DNA of 64,000 nt from CAWJMN01 sp963844055 (lineage in GTDB: Bacteria > Planctomycetota > Planctomycetia > Pirellulales > Pirellulaceae): positions 930,001 to 994,000 of the forward strand of contig CAWJMN010000001.1 of assembly GCA_963844055.1 (NCBI GenBank), written 5' to 3'. The stretch's first letter is position 1; every line of letters starts with the position of its first letter. Shown here one piece after another: positions 19,136 to 30,200 of this stretch. Below the pieces are notes generated by a model. It saw only the letters and a list, made by a program, of their open reading frames with translations, was not told the DNA's origin and did not search any database. Both the position numbers and the translations under genes were made by a program.

Positions 19136-20106
19136 TTCTTTCCTCCTGCAGTTTTTGCAGCTTTAGGCGGGCAGCAGATCCCGCATGATTTCGCAATCAC
19201 ACCATCAAGGCCCGCCCAATAACCGGCACCGATGCCTGCCAATGCAAACATCGCCAGCATCTCCACGGACTGGTAATAAATCGGAGCGGCGCCGGCAGAA
19301 CCGGGCCATTGAGAAGCACAAACCGAAGCTAAGAACAGCCCCCCCGCAACGCCAGCGACGCGGGTGAACAGTCCCAAAATCAATGCCAATCCAACCAGCG
19401 TATCAAACCAGGGAATGATCTTGTCAACCATTTCTGAATCCATAAACCGCTGGCCGACCCGTCCCATCACAATTCGGCCATGGGCCTTGCGTTGTTCCTC
19501 GGTAGCCAAGTTGTTGATGTCGGACTCAAGGCTCTTATGGATCGCATCAATGCCGCTGAGGACCTTCCCCTTGGTCGGCATCCAGTCCGCCTTAATGCGA
19601 GCGTCCTGAGCCTTGATCGAATCCACGCCATTACGAACCGAATCTTGGGCGTTTTGATCACGGCGTTCTAGTTGCAACTGATATTCTTCGATGTCGGACG
19701 AATAGCTGCCGAGCAGACTCTTTAAACGCCCCACATGGTCGCTGACAGCCTTATCCGCTGCCGCAGCCTGCTTTTCGTCAAATCGAAAGTGCGAGGCCGA
19801 CCGGGCGCTGAACTTCCCCCAGAATTCTTCGGTAGTTTCAACATCCATCCGGTAAAGACCGTCGGCATCCCACACCATACGGCGGTAGGATTCTGCGAAG
19901 GGACCTTTGGCCGCATCTAAGAAATATTGCGAGAAAGGCTTAGGGTTCTTCAGCTTCTCCAAGCCCTCTTGGAAGAAGTGCATTCCGACGCCAACCCGCA
20001 AAGCCACCAAGCAAACGGCGGCAAAAAAACCAAGCTTTGCACGAGAGGTAAACAGCGGAGTCACTCCTGTCGTAACGAGCAAAAACCAACGAAGACGCGA
20101 TAGCAT
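19132..20106 (-). CDS. DoxX-family membrane protein with large periplasmic insert
   Basis: 324 residues. N-terminal helix near residues 25-45 (FFAAVCLVALRVGVGMHFFQEGLEKL, a DoxX hallmark split here), a soluble charged insert of about 170 residues, then three helices (DTLVGLALILGLFTRVAGVAGGLFLA, MLAMFALAGIGAGYWAGL). DoxX proteins are quinol- or redox-associated membrane proteins. It is the first gene of a two-gene operon with the Tat oxidoreductase (ATGA overlap), suggesting the pair forms a membrane-linked redox unit; that link is inference from context. Confidence 0.8.
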   Translation of the reverse strand: MLSRLRWFLLVTTGVTPLFTSRAKLGFFAAVCLVALRVGVGMHFFQEGLEKLKNPKPFSQYFLDAAKGPFAESYRRMVWDADGLYRMDVETTEEFWGKFSARSASHFRFDEKQAAAADKAVSDHVGRLKSLLGSYSSDIEEYQLQLERRDQNAQDSVRNGVDSIKAQDARIKADWMPTKGKVLSGIDAIHKSLESDINNLATEEQRKAHGRIVMGRVGQRFMDSEMVDKIIPWFDTLVGLALILGLFTRVAGVAGGLFLASVCASQWPGSAGAAPIYYQSVEMLAMFALAGIGAGYWAGLDGVIAKSCGICCPPKAAKTAGGKK

Positions 20107-20383
20107 TGCTGCCTTGGAACGAAGCAGGGATTTCCCCTGTCCCGTCGCATTATGTTAAAGGCGGCGATTTGACCATTATGCACAACAGGCTGTCCGAGTC
20201 CAACACCCATAGGCCTATAGTTATGGAAGTTTTGTCCGGCTGAGCCCCGCAGGGGTGGTCATTGAAGGGGGAGGAGAACCCCGCTAAACTTTTGGGTTTG
20301 TTTTCTGGCCCATGTTTTCGTGCAATCGCCCGGAGGCTATGGCCGATTTTTTCCCCCTTCCTTCACCAATCGTTCAGTTCTCC

Positions 20384-21679
20384 ATGACACAGCCTAAAAA
20401 CCTCGTCGTAGCCCAAAGCGGTGGTCCTAGCCCGGTCATTAACAACACGCTGCGGGGCTTGGTCGAAGCCGCCCGCGGATATGCGGAGATCGGCACGGTA
20501 TACGGTGCTCGTCACGGCATTGAAGGGGTGCTCAAGGAAGAGTTGATCGATCTGACGAATCAGCCTGCCGAAGAAATCTCGCTGCTGCGATACACGCCTG
20601 CTGCCGGTTCGATTGGAACCTGCCGTTACAAGCTGAAGCCGGATCAAACGGAAGATTTTGATCGTGTGATCGACGTCTTCAAGGCCCACAATGTTGGTTA
20701 CTTTGTCTACATCGGCGGCAACGATTCGATGGACACCGCCAACAAGGTTGCCAAGATGGCCCAAGAACGTGGGCTCGACCTTGTCGGCATTGGTGGTCCG
20801 AAGACGATCGACAACGACGTCGGTGATAGCGAATTCAAGCTGATCGACCATACGCCGGGTTACGGCTCGACCGCTAAGTACTGGATGCACGCAGTTCAAA
20901 ATGCCAACGAAGAAAATGGTGGCTCGTGTCCTGCGGATCCTGTGTTGGTGATGCAAGCGATGGGGCGCAAAATTGGGTTTATTCCGGCTGCTGCACGCTT
21001 GGCAGATCCCAACCGTGAAATGCCTTTGCAAATCTATCTGGCCGAAAGCCCCTGCAGCCTGGAACAATTGGCTGACAACGTAAATGACCAGCTCCGTCGC
21101 GACAAGCGATGCATGGTGGTGATCAGCGAAGGCTTCAACGTCGGCAGCATTGGCGAACGGAAAGACTCGTTCGGCCATACGCAGTTTAGCTCCAGCGAAA
21201 CGACCGTTTGCCAAACCGTGGTGAACTACCTCAACCAAAAGGGATTGGCTGCCAAGGGAAGTGCTCGCGGCAATGTTCCTGGTACTGATCAACGTCACGC
21301 GATGGCCTACGCCTCGACCGTTGACTTGGACGAAGCGTACCACGCTGGCGAAATGACGGCCCACTTGGCTGCCACACACCAAAGCGGCTATATGGCGACG
21401 ATTCTGCGTAAGCCTGGGCCGATCTATAGCGTTTACTACGATAAGGCTCCGCTGGCCGAAGTGGCCAATAGTGAGCGTACTTTCCCCAAGAACTGGATCA
21501 CGCCGAACGGTTTTGACGTAACGGATGATTTCGTCCGCTATGCCAAGCCGCTCCTTGGCGAAGGGATGCTCAGCTTGCCAATGATCGATGGTCGCCAACG
21601 TTTGTGCCGCCTCCAGCCGATCTACGCAACGCAAAAGTTGCCTTCGTACGTTCCCCAAGGCGATCGCAAGAAGAAGTAG
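20384..21679 (+). CDS. pfp: PPi-dependent phosphofructokinase (diphosphate-fructose-6-phosphate phosphotransferase)
   Basis: About 431 residues. Phosphofructokinase fold with PPi-type signatures: GGNDS near residue 111 (Asp where ATP enzymes have Gly) and PKTIDND near 139 (Lys where ATP enzymes have Gly). Also LVVAQSGGPSPVINNTL at the start and MGRKIGFIPAAARLA for sugar-phosphate binding. It catalyses reversible phosphorylation of fructose 6-phosphate with PPi. ATG 20384 is chosen for family fit; ATG 20339 has GGAGG, though only two bases away. It heads the cluster with HAD, gnd, SDR and zwf. Confidence 0.9.
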   Translation: MTQPKNLVVAQSGGPSPVINNTLRGLVEAARGYAEIGTVYGARHGIEGVLKEELIDLTNQPAEEISLLRYTPAAGSIGTCRYKLKPDQTEDFDRVIDVFKAHNVGYFVYIGGNDSMDTANKVAKMAQERGLDLVGIGGPKTIDNDVGDSEFKLIDHTPGYGSTAKYWMHAVQNANEENGGSCPADPVLVMQAMGRKIGFIPAAARLADPNREMPLQIYLAESPCSLEQLADNVNDQLRRDKRCMVVISEGFNVGSIGERKDSFGHTQFSSSETTVCQTVVNYLNQKGLAAKGSARGNVPGTDQRHAMAYASTVDLDEAYHAGEMTAHLAATHQSGYMATILRKPGPIYSVYYDKAPLAEVANSERTFPKNWITPNGFDVTDDFVRYAKPLLGEGMLSLPMIDGRQRLCRLQPIYATQKLPSYVPQGDRKKK

Positions 21680-21743
21680 TTCTTCGCGTCGCTTGTTTGC
21701 AAGATTTCATCAACCTGTTTTTTGCCCCAGATAGAGTTAGCCC

Positions 21744-22607
21744 ATGTACGAGATCACGCCGAAGCATTCGTTTTTGGTTGGCATCGATTCGGATGGATGT
21801 GCTTTTGACACGATGGAACTGAAGCACAAAGAATGCTTTATTCCTGGCATCATTAACTACTTCAACTTGCAAGCGATCAGCAAGTACGCTCGTGAAGCGG
21901 CGGAGTTTGTTAACCTTTACTCGAAGAGCCGTGGCATCAATCGCTTTCCTGCGTTGGTGGAAACTTTGGAATGGCTGCAAAAGCGTCCAGAAGTTGCTGC
22001 TCGCGGTGTGAAGATCGAAATCCCCAAGGAAATCGTTGCCTGGATCAAGGAAGAGACCAAGCTGGGTAACCCTGCTTTGGAAGCCAAGGTCGCCGCCACC
22101 AAGGACCCTGTTCTCACGCAGCTTCTCACGTGGTCGAAGGCCGTCAATAAGTCGATTGCCGACATGGTGCGTGCGGTTCCGCCGTTCCCTTGTGTTCATG
22201 AAAGCCTAGAAAAGTTGGCGGCCCAAGCCGACCTGATTGTTTGCTCGGCCACGCCGAACGAAGCTCTCAAGGCCGAATGGCATGAGCACGGGATCGACAA
22301 GTACATCACAGAAATCTGCGGCCAAGAGGTCGGAACGAAAAAAGAGATCCTGACCAATGCGAAGAAGTACGCTGCCAATCACACGCTGATGATCGGTGAT
22401 GCTCCTGGCGACTACGCAGCTGCAAAGGCGAATGCCTGTTTGTTCTATCCGATCAATCCCGGGAGTGAAGAAGCAAGCTGGGAACGTTTCCTCAGCGAAG
22501 GAATCAGCAAGTTCTTTGATGGCACGTTTGCGGGTGACTATCAGCAAATGCTGCTGGCAGAATTTGATAAGACCCTTCCAGAAAAGCCAAGCTGGAAGAC
22601 TCTTTAA
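21744..22607 (+). CDS. HAD-superfamily hydrolase
   Basis: 287 residues. Motif I is VGIDSDGCAFDT (nucleophile Asp with the second Asp at +2), motif II ICSATP-like VCSATPNEAL, the lysine lies in QEVGTKKEIL, and motif IV is LMIGDAPGDYAAAK. A helical cap of about 120 residues sits between motifs I and II. Substrate cannot be read from the sequence; its place between pfp and gnd suggests a sugar-phosphate phosphatase. 64 bases separate it from pfp, so co-transcription is likely. Confidence 0.82.
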   Translation: MYEITPKHSFLVGIDSDGCAFDTMELKHKECFIPGIINYFNLQAISKYAREAAEFVNLYSKSRGINRFPALVETLEWLQKRPEVAARGVKIEIPKEIVAWIKEETKLGNPALEAKVAATKDPVLTQLLTWSKAVNKSIADMVRAVPPFPCVHESLEKLAAQADLIVCSATPNEALKAEWHEHGIDKYITEICGQEVGTKKEILTNAKKYAANHTLMIGDAPGDYAAAKANACLFYPINPGSEEASWERFLSEGISKFFDGTFAGDYQQMLLAEFDKTLPEKPSWKTL

Positions 22608-22684
22608 TGCGACGTCGCCTTTAGGTGATTTCGTGACGGGCTACATTTTCGATATTTCCTCCTCTTTTATCGGTGGTAAGCAAC

Positions 22685-24141
22685 ATGTCCGCCTCTTGTG
22701 ATTTTGGTTTGATTGGTCTGGCCGTCATGGGCGAGAATTTGGCGCTCAATGTCGAAAGTCGTGGCTACAGCGTGGCTGTCTACAATCGCACAACTTCGGT
22801 TGTGGATGAGTTGATTGCCGGTCGCGCCAAGGGGAAGAAGTTCGTTGGCTGCCACTCGGTTGCCGACCTCGTTTCGAAGTTGGCCCGTCCTCGCAAGGTC
22901 TTCCTAATGGTGAAGGCTGGTCCAGCCGTTGATGACCTGATCGAGACGCTGTTGCCACTGCTGGAAAGCGGCGACGTCATCATCGACGGCGGCAATACGC
23001 ACTACAGCGATACCGAACGTCGGACGAAGTATGTCGAAAGCAAGGGACTGTACTTCATCGGAACGGGCGTTTCCGGCGGTGAAGAGGGAGCCTTGAAGGG
23101 CCCAAGCATGATGCCAGGCGGCAGCGAAAAGGCCTGGCCTATCGTCAAGCCAATCTTCCAAGCCATTGCGGCCAAGGTCGGTCCCAACAATGACATCTCC
23201 TGCTGCGAATGGGTTGGCCCACGTGGTGCCGGTCACTATGTGAAGATGGTTCACAACGGCATTGAATACGGCGATATGCAGTTGATCTGCGAAGCCTATC
23301 TAATGCTGAAGGAAGCTGTCGGCCTAACGAATGATGAACTGTACGACGTCTTCGACGAATGGAATCGTGGTGAGCTGCAAAGCTACCTGATCGAAATCTC
23401 CCGCGACATCTTCAGCGTGAAAGATGACCAAGGGGGCAGCGGCCATTTGGTCGACAAGATTCTGGACGTCGCTGGTGCCAAGGGAACGGGCAAGTGGATG
23501 AGCCAATTGGCCTTGGACCTGGGTGTTCCAAGCACGATGGTGACCGAAGCGGTTTATGCTCGCTGCATCTCGGCCGTCAAGGATGCTCGCGTTCGGGCCT
23601 CGAAGGTGTTGGAAGGTCCATCGGTTGCTACCTCGGGCGTCAGCATTGGCGATAAGAAGGCATTCATTGATGCCGTCCGCCAAGCGTTGTACGCTTCGAA
23701 GATTTGCAGCTATGCCCAAGGCTTTGTGCAATTGCAAGCTGCCGCCAAAGAACACGATTGGCCGCTGAACTATGGCGATTGTGCCATGTTGTGGCGTGGT
23801 GGGTGCATCATTCGCGCTCAATTCCTGGATCGCATCAAGGAAGCGTTTGACGCCCAGCCAAACCTGGAAAACCTGTTGCTGCATCCCTACTTTGCCGAAG
23901 CCACTCGCAAGGCGCAGGCTGCTTGGCGCAAGTGGTCGTGGTTGCCACGCAGATGGGCTTGCCAGTTCCTGAGTTCACGACCGCCTTGGCCTACTACGAT
24001 GGCTATCGTCGCGACCGCTTGCCAGCAAACTTGCTACAAGCACAGCGTGACTATTTCGGTGCACACACCTATCAGCGCACCGACAAGCCAGGCAGCTTCC
24101 ATACGGACTGGCTGTCGCTTCGTAAGCCACCGAAGGCCTAG
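22685..24141 (+). CDS. gnd: 6-phosphogluconate dehydrogenase (decarboxylating), frameshifted near the C-terminus
   Basis: Oxidises 6-phosphogluconate to ribulose 5-phosphate with NADP. Landmarks: FGLIGLAVMGENLALNVESRGY, FLMVKAGPAVD, GDVIIDGGNTHYSDTERR, GTGVSGGEEGALKGPSMMPGG, GAGHYVKMVHNGIEYGDMQL (each quoted in part). The frame from the start runs on to 24145 as an unrelated tail after AAWRK. A second frame (23923-24141) supplies the true end: QMGLPVPEFTTALAYYDGYR and HTDWLSL. The break is GGCGCAAG at 23925-23932; one extra C gives AAWRQVVVVATQMG. Length is then about 485. ATG 22685 is preferred over GTG 22673. Confidence 0.92.
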
Positions 24142-24242
24142 TTAGATTCGTAACGCCGATTCCATCCCCTGGAGTGCTCTTTGGCTTCCAGGGGCATGGC
24201 CTCTCCCTCCACCGGCAAATTTCGAATGATTGGCGGCCTGTT

Positions 24243-25028
24243 ATGTCTGCGACCTTCCTGCAAAAGCTGTTTGGTCTTGATGGCCAAGTGGCCGTTATCA
24301 CTGGCGGCTTAGGTGTGCTGGGCTTAGCTTTGGCCGAAGGACTCGCTTCGGCCGGCGCTACGCTGGTTTTGGCGGGACGTCCGCAGGACCGCGTGGATGA
24401 GAAACTCCAGTTGGTCACCAACATCTCGCCAGGTTCCATTTTCTGTCCTTGCGACGCAACCAGCCGTGAATCGGTTGCTCAGTTGCTCGATCAAACCGTT
24501 GCCAAGTTTGGCAAGGTAGACATGCTGATCAACTGTGTGGGGAGCAATTCACAAGTTCCCTATGCAGAGATTCCGGATGAGGAATGGCACCGGGTGGTGG
24601 ATAGCATCTTGATGACCACGCACCTGGGTTGTCAGGTCTTTGCGCCAGCAATGGCCAAACAGCCCCAAGGGGGAAGCATCCTGAACATCGGCAGCGTTAC
24701 GGCTCACTTGCCGTTGTCGCGAGTGTTTGCCTATTCGGCGGCCAAGGCGGCTGTGGTCAACCTGACAAAGAATCTTGCTCGCGAGTATGCACCCCAAAAG
24801 GTGCGCGTGAATGTGCTGTGCCCCGGGTTCTTTCCCGCCGAGCAGAATCGAAAGATCTTGGATGCCGAGCGAGTCAACAACATTTTGACCGGGACACCAC
24901 AGCACCGATTTGGCGAACCGCAAGAGTTAGTGGCTGCAGCACTTTTGCTGCTTTCTCGCGAAGCCGGTTCCTACATCACCGGTGAAGATCTGTACGTTGA
25001 TGGCGGCTTTACTTCCGCACGTTTCTAG
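24243..25028 (+). CDS. SDR-family oxidoreductase
   Basis: About 261 residues from ATG 24243. Classical short-chain dehydrogenase: TGGLGVLG dinucleotide motif near residue 20, NCVGSN (NNAG variant), catalytic Ser in NIGSVTAH, Tyr near 164 and Lys near 168 (YSAAKAAV), and CPGFFPAEQN. Closest flavour is gluconate 5-dehydrogenase or 3-oxoacyl reductase-like enzymes. It sits between gnd and zwf, so a hexonate or related sugar-acid substrate is plausible but not proven. Confidence 0.85.
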   Translation: MSATFLQKLFGLDGQVAVITGGLGVLGLALAEGLASAGATLVLAGRPQDRVDEKLQLVTNISPGSIFCPCDATSRESVAQLLDQTVAKFGKVDMLINCVGSNSQVPYAEIPDEEWHRVVDSILMTTHLGCQVFAPAMAKQPQGGSILNIGSVTAHLPLSRVFAYSAAKAAVVNLTKNLAREYAPQKVRVNVLCPGFFPAEQNRKILDAERVNNILTGTPQHRFGEPQELVAAALLLLSREAGSYITGEDLYVDGGFTSARF

Positions 25029-25076
25029 ACCGTAAACAGCGAAGGATCCCTTCGCGTAGCGAAAGCGATTGCCGGT

Positions 25077-26531
25077 ATGCCACACACTTTGGTTATTTTT
25101 GGCGCTTCAGGCGATCTCACCAGCCGTAAACTCATTCCCGCCCTCTATTCCCTATCCAAAAAAGGGCGGCTCCCCAAAGATACGCGCGTCGTTGGCGTCG
25201 CCCGCACTTCGTTTACGCATGAGGTTTGGCGGCAAGAGCTGGAAGTGACAACGCGTCAGTTCGCCGGCAAGGATTTCGATGCCGATGCTTGGGCGGCGTT
25301 TGCTAAAAACGTTTACTATCAGCCGGGCAATATTGATCAAACGGCGGACTTTGTCGCGCTCGATCAGATGCTCAAGGGGATCGAAGGATCGGCACCTTGC
25401 ACTCGGATCTATTACTTGGCAACGATGCCCAGCCTGTATGCAACGGCGATTGCTCAGTTAGGAGCCGCCGGCATGGCATCGGAAGAGAACGGCACACGCC
25501 GGATCGTGATTGAAAAGCCGTTTGGTGTCGATAGTGTGTCGGCTCGCTCGCTGAATGAGGCCACGCACCAAGTCTTTTCCGAACGCCAGGTGTATCGTAT
25601 CGATCACTATCTCGGCAAAGAGACAGTGCAAAACCTGCTCGTGCTCCGGTTTGCCAACACCATCTTTGAGCCCCTCTGGAACCGCAACTACATCGACCAC
25701 GTGCAAATCACGGTGGCCGAGGAAGTTCAGGTGGGGCGTCGTGGTAGCTATTACGATGGCTCGGGCGTGCTGCGCGATATGTTTCAAAACCATATCCTCC
25801 AGCTACTCATGATTACGGCCATGGAAACCCCGGCGCGGTTTCAAGCCGATTTTGTCCGCGACGAAAAAGTAAAGGTGCTGCGAGCGATTCGCCCCTTAAC
25901 CGGCAGTGATTTTGCCAACGACACCGTTCGCGCCCAGTACGATGGCTACCTGCAAGCGGAAGGGGTTCCTGCCAGCAGTCAAACAGCGACGTTTGCCGCT
26001 TTGAAGTTGCGGATCAACAACTGGCGGTGGAATGGCGTTCCCTTCTATTTGCGATCGGGCAAAGGAATGTCGTGCCGCACCTCGCAGATTGTGATTCAAT
26101 TCCGTGAGCCGCCTCACATGTTGTTTGGGGAAGGACCACGTGCCCATTTGGATGCCAATCGGCTGGTCATTCAGATTCAGCCCGCGGAAGGGATTCAGAT
26201 GCAGTTTCAAACCAAGGTGCCAGATGCCGGCATGAAGCTGCGGACGACCGACTTGGCCTTTAGCTTCCAAAGTGAATACAAGGGAGAGCTTCCTGATTCG
26301 TATCAGCGGCTATTGCTAGACGCCTTAAACGGCGATGCCAGCTTGTTTGCTCGCAGCGATGAAGTAGAACTCGCTTGGGGAATCATCGATCCGATTTTAG
26401 CGGCTTGGAACAGTCCGGCCGCTCCGCCATTGCACATCTATCAGCCTGGCTTCTGGGGTCCGGATGAATGTGATGCCTGGATGCAGGCGCAAGGCCGGCA
26501 GTGGTTTGATGTTTGTCCCGTCCTCAAATAG
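25077..26531 (+). CDS. zwf: Glucose-6-phosphate 1-dehydrogenase
   Basis: 484 residues, normal for the family. Oxidises glucose 6-phosphate to 6-phosphogluconolactone with NADP. Landmarks: LVIFGASGDLTSRKLIPALY (dinucleotide fold), VIEKPFG, and the active-site RIDHYLGKETVQN near residue 174, plus the substrate region FYLRSGKGM. It starts 49 bases after the SDR gene and is followed 28 bases later by a CMD-like gene. With gnd it supplies the oxidative pentose phosphate branch; no 6-phosphogluconolactonase gene is present in the window. Confidence 0.95.
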   Translation: MPHTLVIFGASGDLTSRKLIPALYSLSKKGRLPKDTRVVGVARTSFTHEVWRQELEVTTRQFAGKDFDADAWAAFAKNVYYQPGNIDQTADFVALDQMLKGIEGSAPCTRIYYLATMPSLYATAIAQLGAAGMASEENGTRRIVIEKPFGVDSVSARSLNEATHQVFSERQVYRIDHYLGKETVQNLLVLRFANTIFEPLWNRNYIDHVQITVAEEVQVGRRGSYYDGSGVLRDMFQNHILQLLMITAMETPARFQADFVRDEKVKVLRAIRPLTGSDFANDTVRAQYDGYLQAEGVPASSQTATFAALKLRINNWRWNGVPFYLRSGKGMSCRTSQIVIQFREPPHMLFGEGPRAHLDANRLVIQIQPAEGIQMQFQTKVPDAGMKLRTTDLAFSFQSEYKGELPDSYQRLLLDALNGDASLFARSDEVELAWGIIDPILAAWNSPAAPPLHIYQPGFWGPDECDAWMQAQGRQWFDVCPVLK

Positions 26532-26558
26532 TTTGTTTTTCCAAAGGAACGGTTCGCC

Positions 26559-26993
26559 ATGCATAATGCTCCTTATCCCGCGACCGTTCCACTTGTGGAC
26601 GAGGCGACAGCAACCGGCAAAGTAGCCACCATCTTTGCCGATATTCGCGCCACAAAGGGCATTGAGAAGGTTCCCGCGTTTTGGCGGACGTTGGCGACGG
26701 CCCCCGACCAACTGGAGCTGATCTGGACCCGTTTGAAGGCACTGATGCATCCCGAAGCGGTGGGGCGTAAAAGCTCACTCGATGCCCGTACGAGAGAGAT
26801 CATTGCGGTGGCGGTCTCGGCTACCAATGGTTGCAGTTACTGTGTGCAGTCGCACACGACGGCGCTCAAAAAGCAGGGTGTCGATAATGAAACCTTGGGA
26901 GAAATCCTAGGAATTGTGGCGCTCTTCAATACCACCAATGCGCTCGCCGAGGGGTATCAAATCGCCCCCGACGTCTTTCCGCCGCAAGAATAA
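26559..26993 (+). CDS. Carboxymuconolactone decarboxylase/AhpD-like protein
   Basis: 144 residues. AhpD-like core with the redox CxxC in NGCSYCVQSHTTALKKQG, the pattern E-x(n)-C-x-x-C-x-x-x-H of peroxidase-active members; Glu lies upstream in REIIAVAVSA. It probably reduces peroxides or acts as a thiol oxidoreductase in the cytoplasm. It closes the pentose-phosphate cluster, where NADPH supply would make a peroxidase role reasonable. The following 250 bases before uvrA are non-coding. Confidence 0.8.
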   Translation: MHNAPYPATVPLVDEATATGKVATIFADIRATKGIEKVPAFWRTLATAPDQLELIWTRLKALMHPEAVGRKSSLDARTREIIAVAVSATNGCSYCVQSHTTALKKQGVDNETLGEILGIVALFNTTNALAEGYQIAPDVFPPQE

Positions 26994-27240
26994 TCTGGGA
27001 AGACTTCTCGCCAGATGCAGGTATCTACGGCTGGTTGTGTGCATTTTTGGGGTGCACAGTACGCTGGGCGACGCCGCGCCGCGTAAATGCATAAATATTA
27101 TTCGTATTTTGTTTGGCGATTTCGTGGGCAGTTGTTGTTCAAGCCCGCTGGTTATTTTCCTACTGTCCCAAGGGGTGGACAAAGCCTAAAATGCTTAGTT
27201 CGACACGGATGTGCCCCTGGGATCTTTCTGCGACCCAAAT

Positions 27241-30200
27241 ATGCCTGCCTCTGACATTGTCATTAAGGGTGCTCGCGAGCATAACCTCCGCGATGTTTCT
27301 CTCGTTCTACCGCGTAATCAGCTCATCTGTTTTACCGGCGTAAGCGGCTCCGGTAAGAGTTCGCTGGCTTTTGACACCGTCTATGCCGAAGGGCAAAGAC
27401 GCTATGTGGAAAGCTTGAGCAGCTACGTGCGCCAATTTTTGGGCCAAATGCCCAAGCCCGATGTCGACTACATCGGCGGTCTCAGTCCATCGATCAGCAT
27501 TTCCCAAAAGTCGACGGGCAATAATCCTCGCTCGACCGTCGGCACGATCACCGAGATCTACGATTACCTGCGCGTGCTTTTTGCCCGTGTGGGACAGGGG
27601 CATTGTCCGCAGTGCGAACGGCCGATCACTGCTCAATCGCGTGAAGAGATCATCGCCCGGATCATGCAGCTTCCCGTGGGGGCAAAGTTTGCACTTTTGG
27701 CTCCTCTCATTCGTCAGCAAAAGGGTGAATACAAAGACCTGTTTGAAGATCTGCTGAAGCAGGGTTTTGTACGTGCCCGTGCCGATGGTCAGATGGTCCA
27801 GCTATCGGACGATCTGGAGCTGGATCGCCAAATGCGGCACGACATCGAAGTGGTCATCGATCGCTTGGTGATGAAGTCCGACCTGCGCCCGAGGCTTGCC
27901 GAAGGGGTGGAGTTGGCGCTGAAAATGGGTCAAGGGAACCTGATCATCGCCCTAGAGACCGGCGAAGAAGCTCCCAAAAAAGTGGCAGATGAAGGAGAGG
28001 AAGAAGAAGCCCCCTCCAGTGATGAAGGTTCTGCGGGCAAAAAGAATACGCGCAAAGGACGCCGGCAAGCTCGCGCCGGAGACATGCTGTTTTCGTCCGC
28101 TTACGCCTGCACGCCGTGCGGCCTAAGCTTTGAGCCCCCCAGCCCGCAGCTATTCAGCTTTAATAGCCCGCAGGGCATGTGTCCCCAGTGTGACGGCCTG
28201 GGTGAGATGTACTCCTTCGATCCGGATTTGCTCATTCCCGACAGCAGCTTGTCGTTCAAAGAAGGCTGCGTTGAGCTGGTTGGCAAGTTCTCGGACATGG
28301 GGCGTTGGCGCCGACATATCTATCAAGGTGTTGCCGATTCGATGGAGCGCAAGCTCGAATTGAAGAAGGGGATGCTGCTTGATACGCCTTGGAAGAAGCT
28401 CACCCCTGCGCAGCAAAATATTTGGCTGTTCGGCACGGGGAACGAACATATCACGTTCACTTGGCGGGGTGGTAACTCGCCGATGATGTACGGCGGGCGC
28501 TTTGAAGGGGTGGTTCCTGACCTCATCGACCGCCACCGCAGCAGCAAAAGCAAGATGCAACTGCGTCAGCTGGAAAAGTACATGAGCCATGTGCTTTGTC
28601 CCGCATGTAATGGCCAGCGGTTGTTGCCGCAGTCTCGGTCGGTTCGTGTGACCACGGCCAATCCAACGTTTGCCGCAAAGCCTTCGCTCTCGCTGCCGGG
28701 CGTTTGTGATCTGTCGATCTCGGATGCGACAGAATTCTTCCGCGAACTCATTCTGGACAATACGCAAACGATCATTGCGACCGAAGTCCTGAAAGAGATT
28801 CGCACACGGCTAGGGTTTTTGCTCGATGTCGGGCTAGAGTATCTCACGCTCAGTCGAACCGCTCCTACGCTCTCGGGTGGAGAGTCGCAGCGGATTCGTT
28901 TGGCCGGCCAGATTGGTAGTGGCCTCGTAGGCGTGCTTTACATCTTGGATGAACCTTCGATTGGGCTTCATCCTCGTGATAATGATCGTTTGCTTCGCAC
29001 GCTGCGCCGCTTACGCGACATGGGCAATACCGTTGTCGTCGTCGAGCACGATGAAGACACGATGTGGGCCGCAGATCACATTGTCGATTTCGGCCCCGGG
29101 CCAGGTGTGCGCGGCGGTGAAGTCGTTGTGGAAGGTCCACCAGGCAAGATCATTCAGGCCTCACGCAGTTTGACCGGCAAATACCTTTCGGGGGAAAGCC
29201 AGATCGAGATCCCTGCAAAGCGTCGGCCGATTGGTGATAGCTTCCTGCGCATCAAAGGGGCTCGTCACAACAATCTGAAGAATGTCGATGTCGACTTCCC
29301 CTTAGGGGCGTTTGTTTGCGTGACCGGCGTTTCGGGAAGCGGCAAAAGTTCGCTCGTAAACGATATTCTCGTCGAGGCACTTCATCGCGACTTGAACAAG
29401 GGGGAAGGTGTTCCCGGCGAGCATGATTCCATCGAAGGCATTGAAGCTCTGGACAAGTTGATCGCGATTGATCAAACGCCCATCGGACGCACGCCACGTT
29501 CCAATCCCGGGACTTACATCAAGGTCTTTGACGATATCCGCGATTTATTCTGCCAACTGCCCGAAGCCAAGAAGCGTGGCTACAAGCCAGGCCGATTTAG
29601 CTTCAACGTTGAAGGGGGGCGCTGCGAAGCCTGTGAAGGTAACGGCAGTAATCGTCTAGAGATGGATTTTCTTGCCGATGTATGGGTCACTTGCCCCGTT
29701 TGCGAAGGGAAGCGATTCAATCGCGAAACGTTGCAAGTCCGCTTCAAAGAAAAGTCGATTGCCGACATTTTGGAAATGGATATCCAGCAGGCACTCGTTC
29801 TGTTTGAGAATGTGCCGCACGTTGTTCACAAGCTGCAAACGTTACACGCAGTGGGGCTCGACTATTTAAAGCTCGGCCAGCCTTCGCCAACACTTTCCGG
29901 CGGTGAGGCCCAGCGTATCAAGTTGGCCAAAGAACTTGTCAAAAAGAGTACCGGCAAAACCTTGTATTTGCTGGATGAACCAACCACCGGTTTGCACTTT
30001 AGCGATATCCACCTACTGCTGAAAGTGCTGCACAACTTCGTCGATGCGGGCAATACGGTCTTGGTTGTTGAGCACAATTTGGACGTTATCAAAACCGCAG
30101 ACTGGGTCATTGATATCGGCCCAGAAGGGGGCGCCGGCGGTGGCCGGGTGGTGGTGATTGGCACTCCCGAAGATGTTGCTGCCGATCCTCGTTCGTACAC

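Noticed and set aside
20363..21658. 431-codon antisense ORF over pfp
   Set aside because: Fully antisense to a confident enzyme gene, no recognisable motifs.
23925..24145. Programmed frameshifting in gnd
   Set aside because: No slippery heptamer or downstream pseudoknot is apparent, and the same break occurs in unrelated genes.
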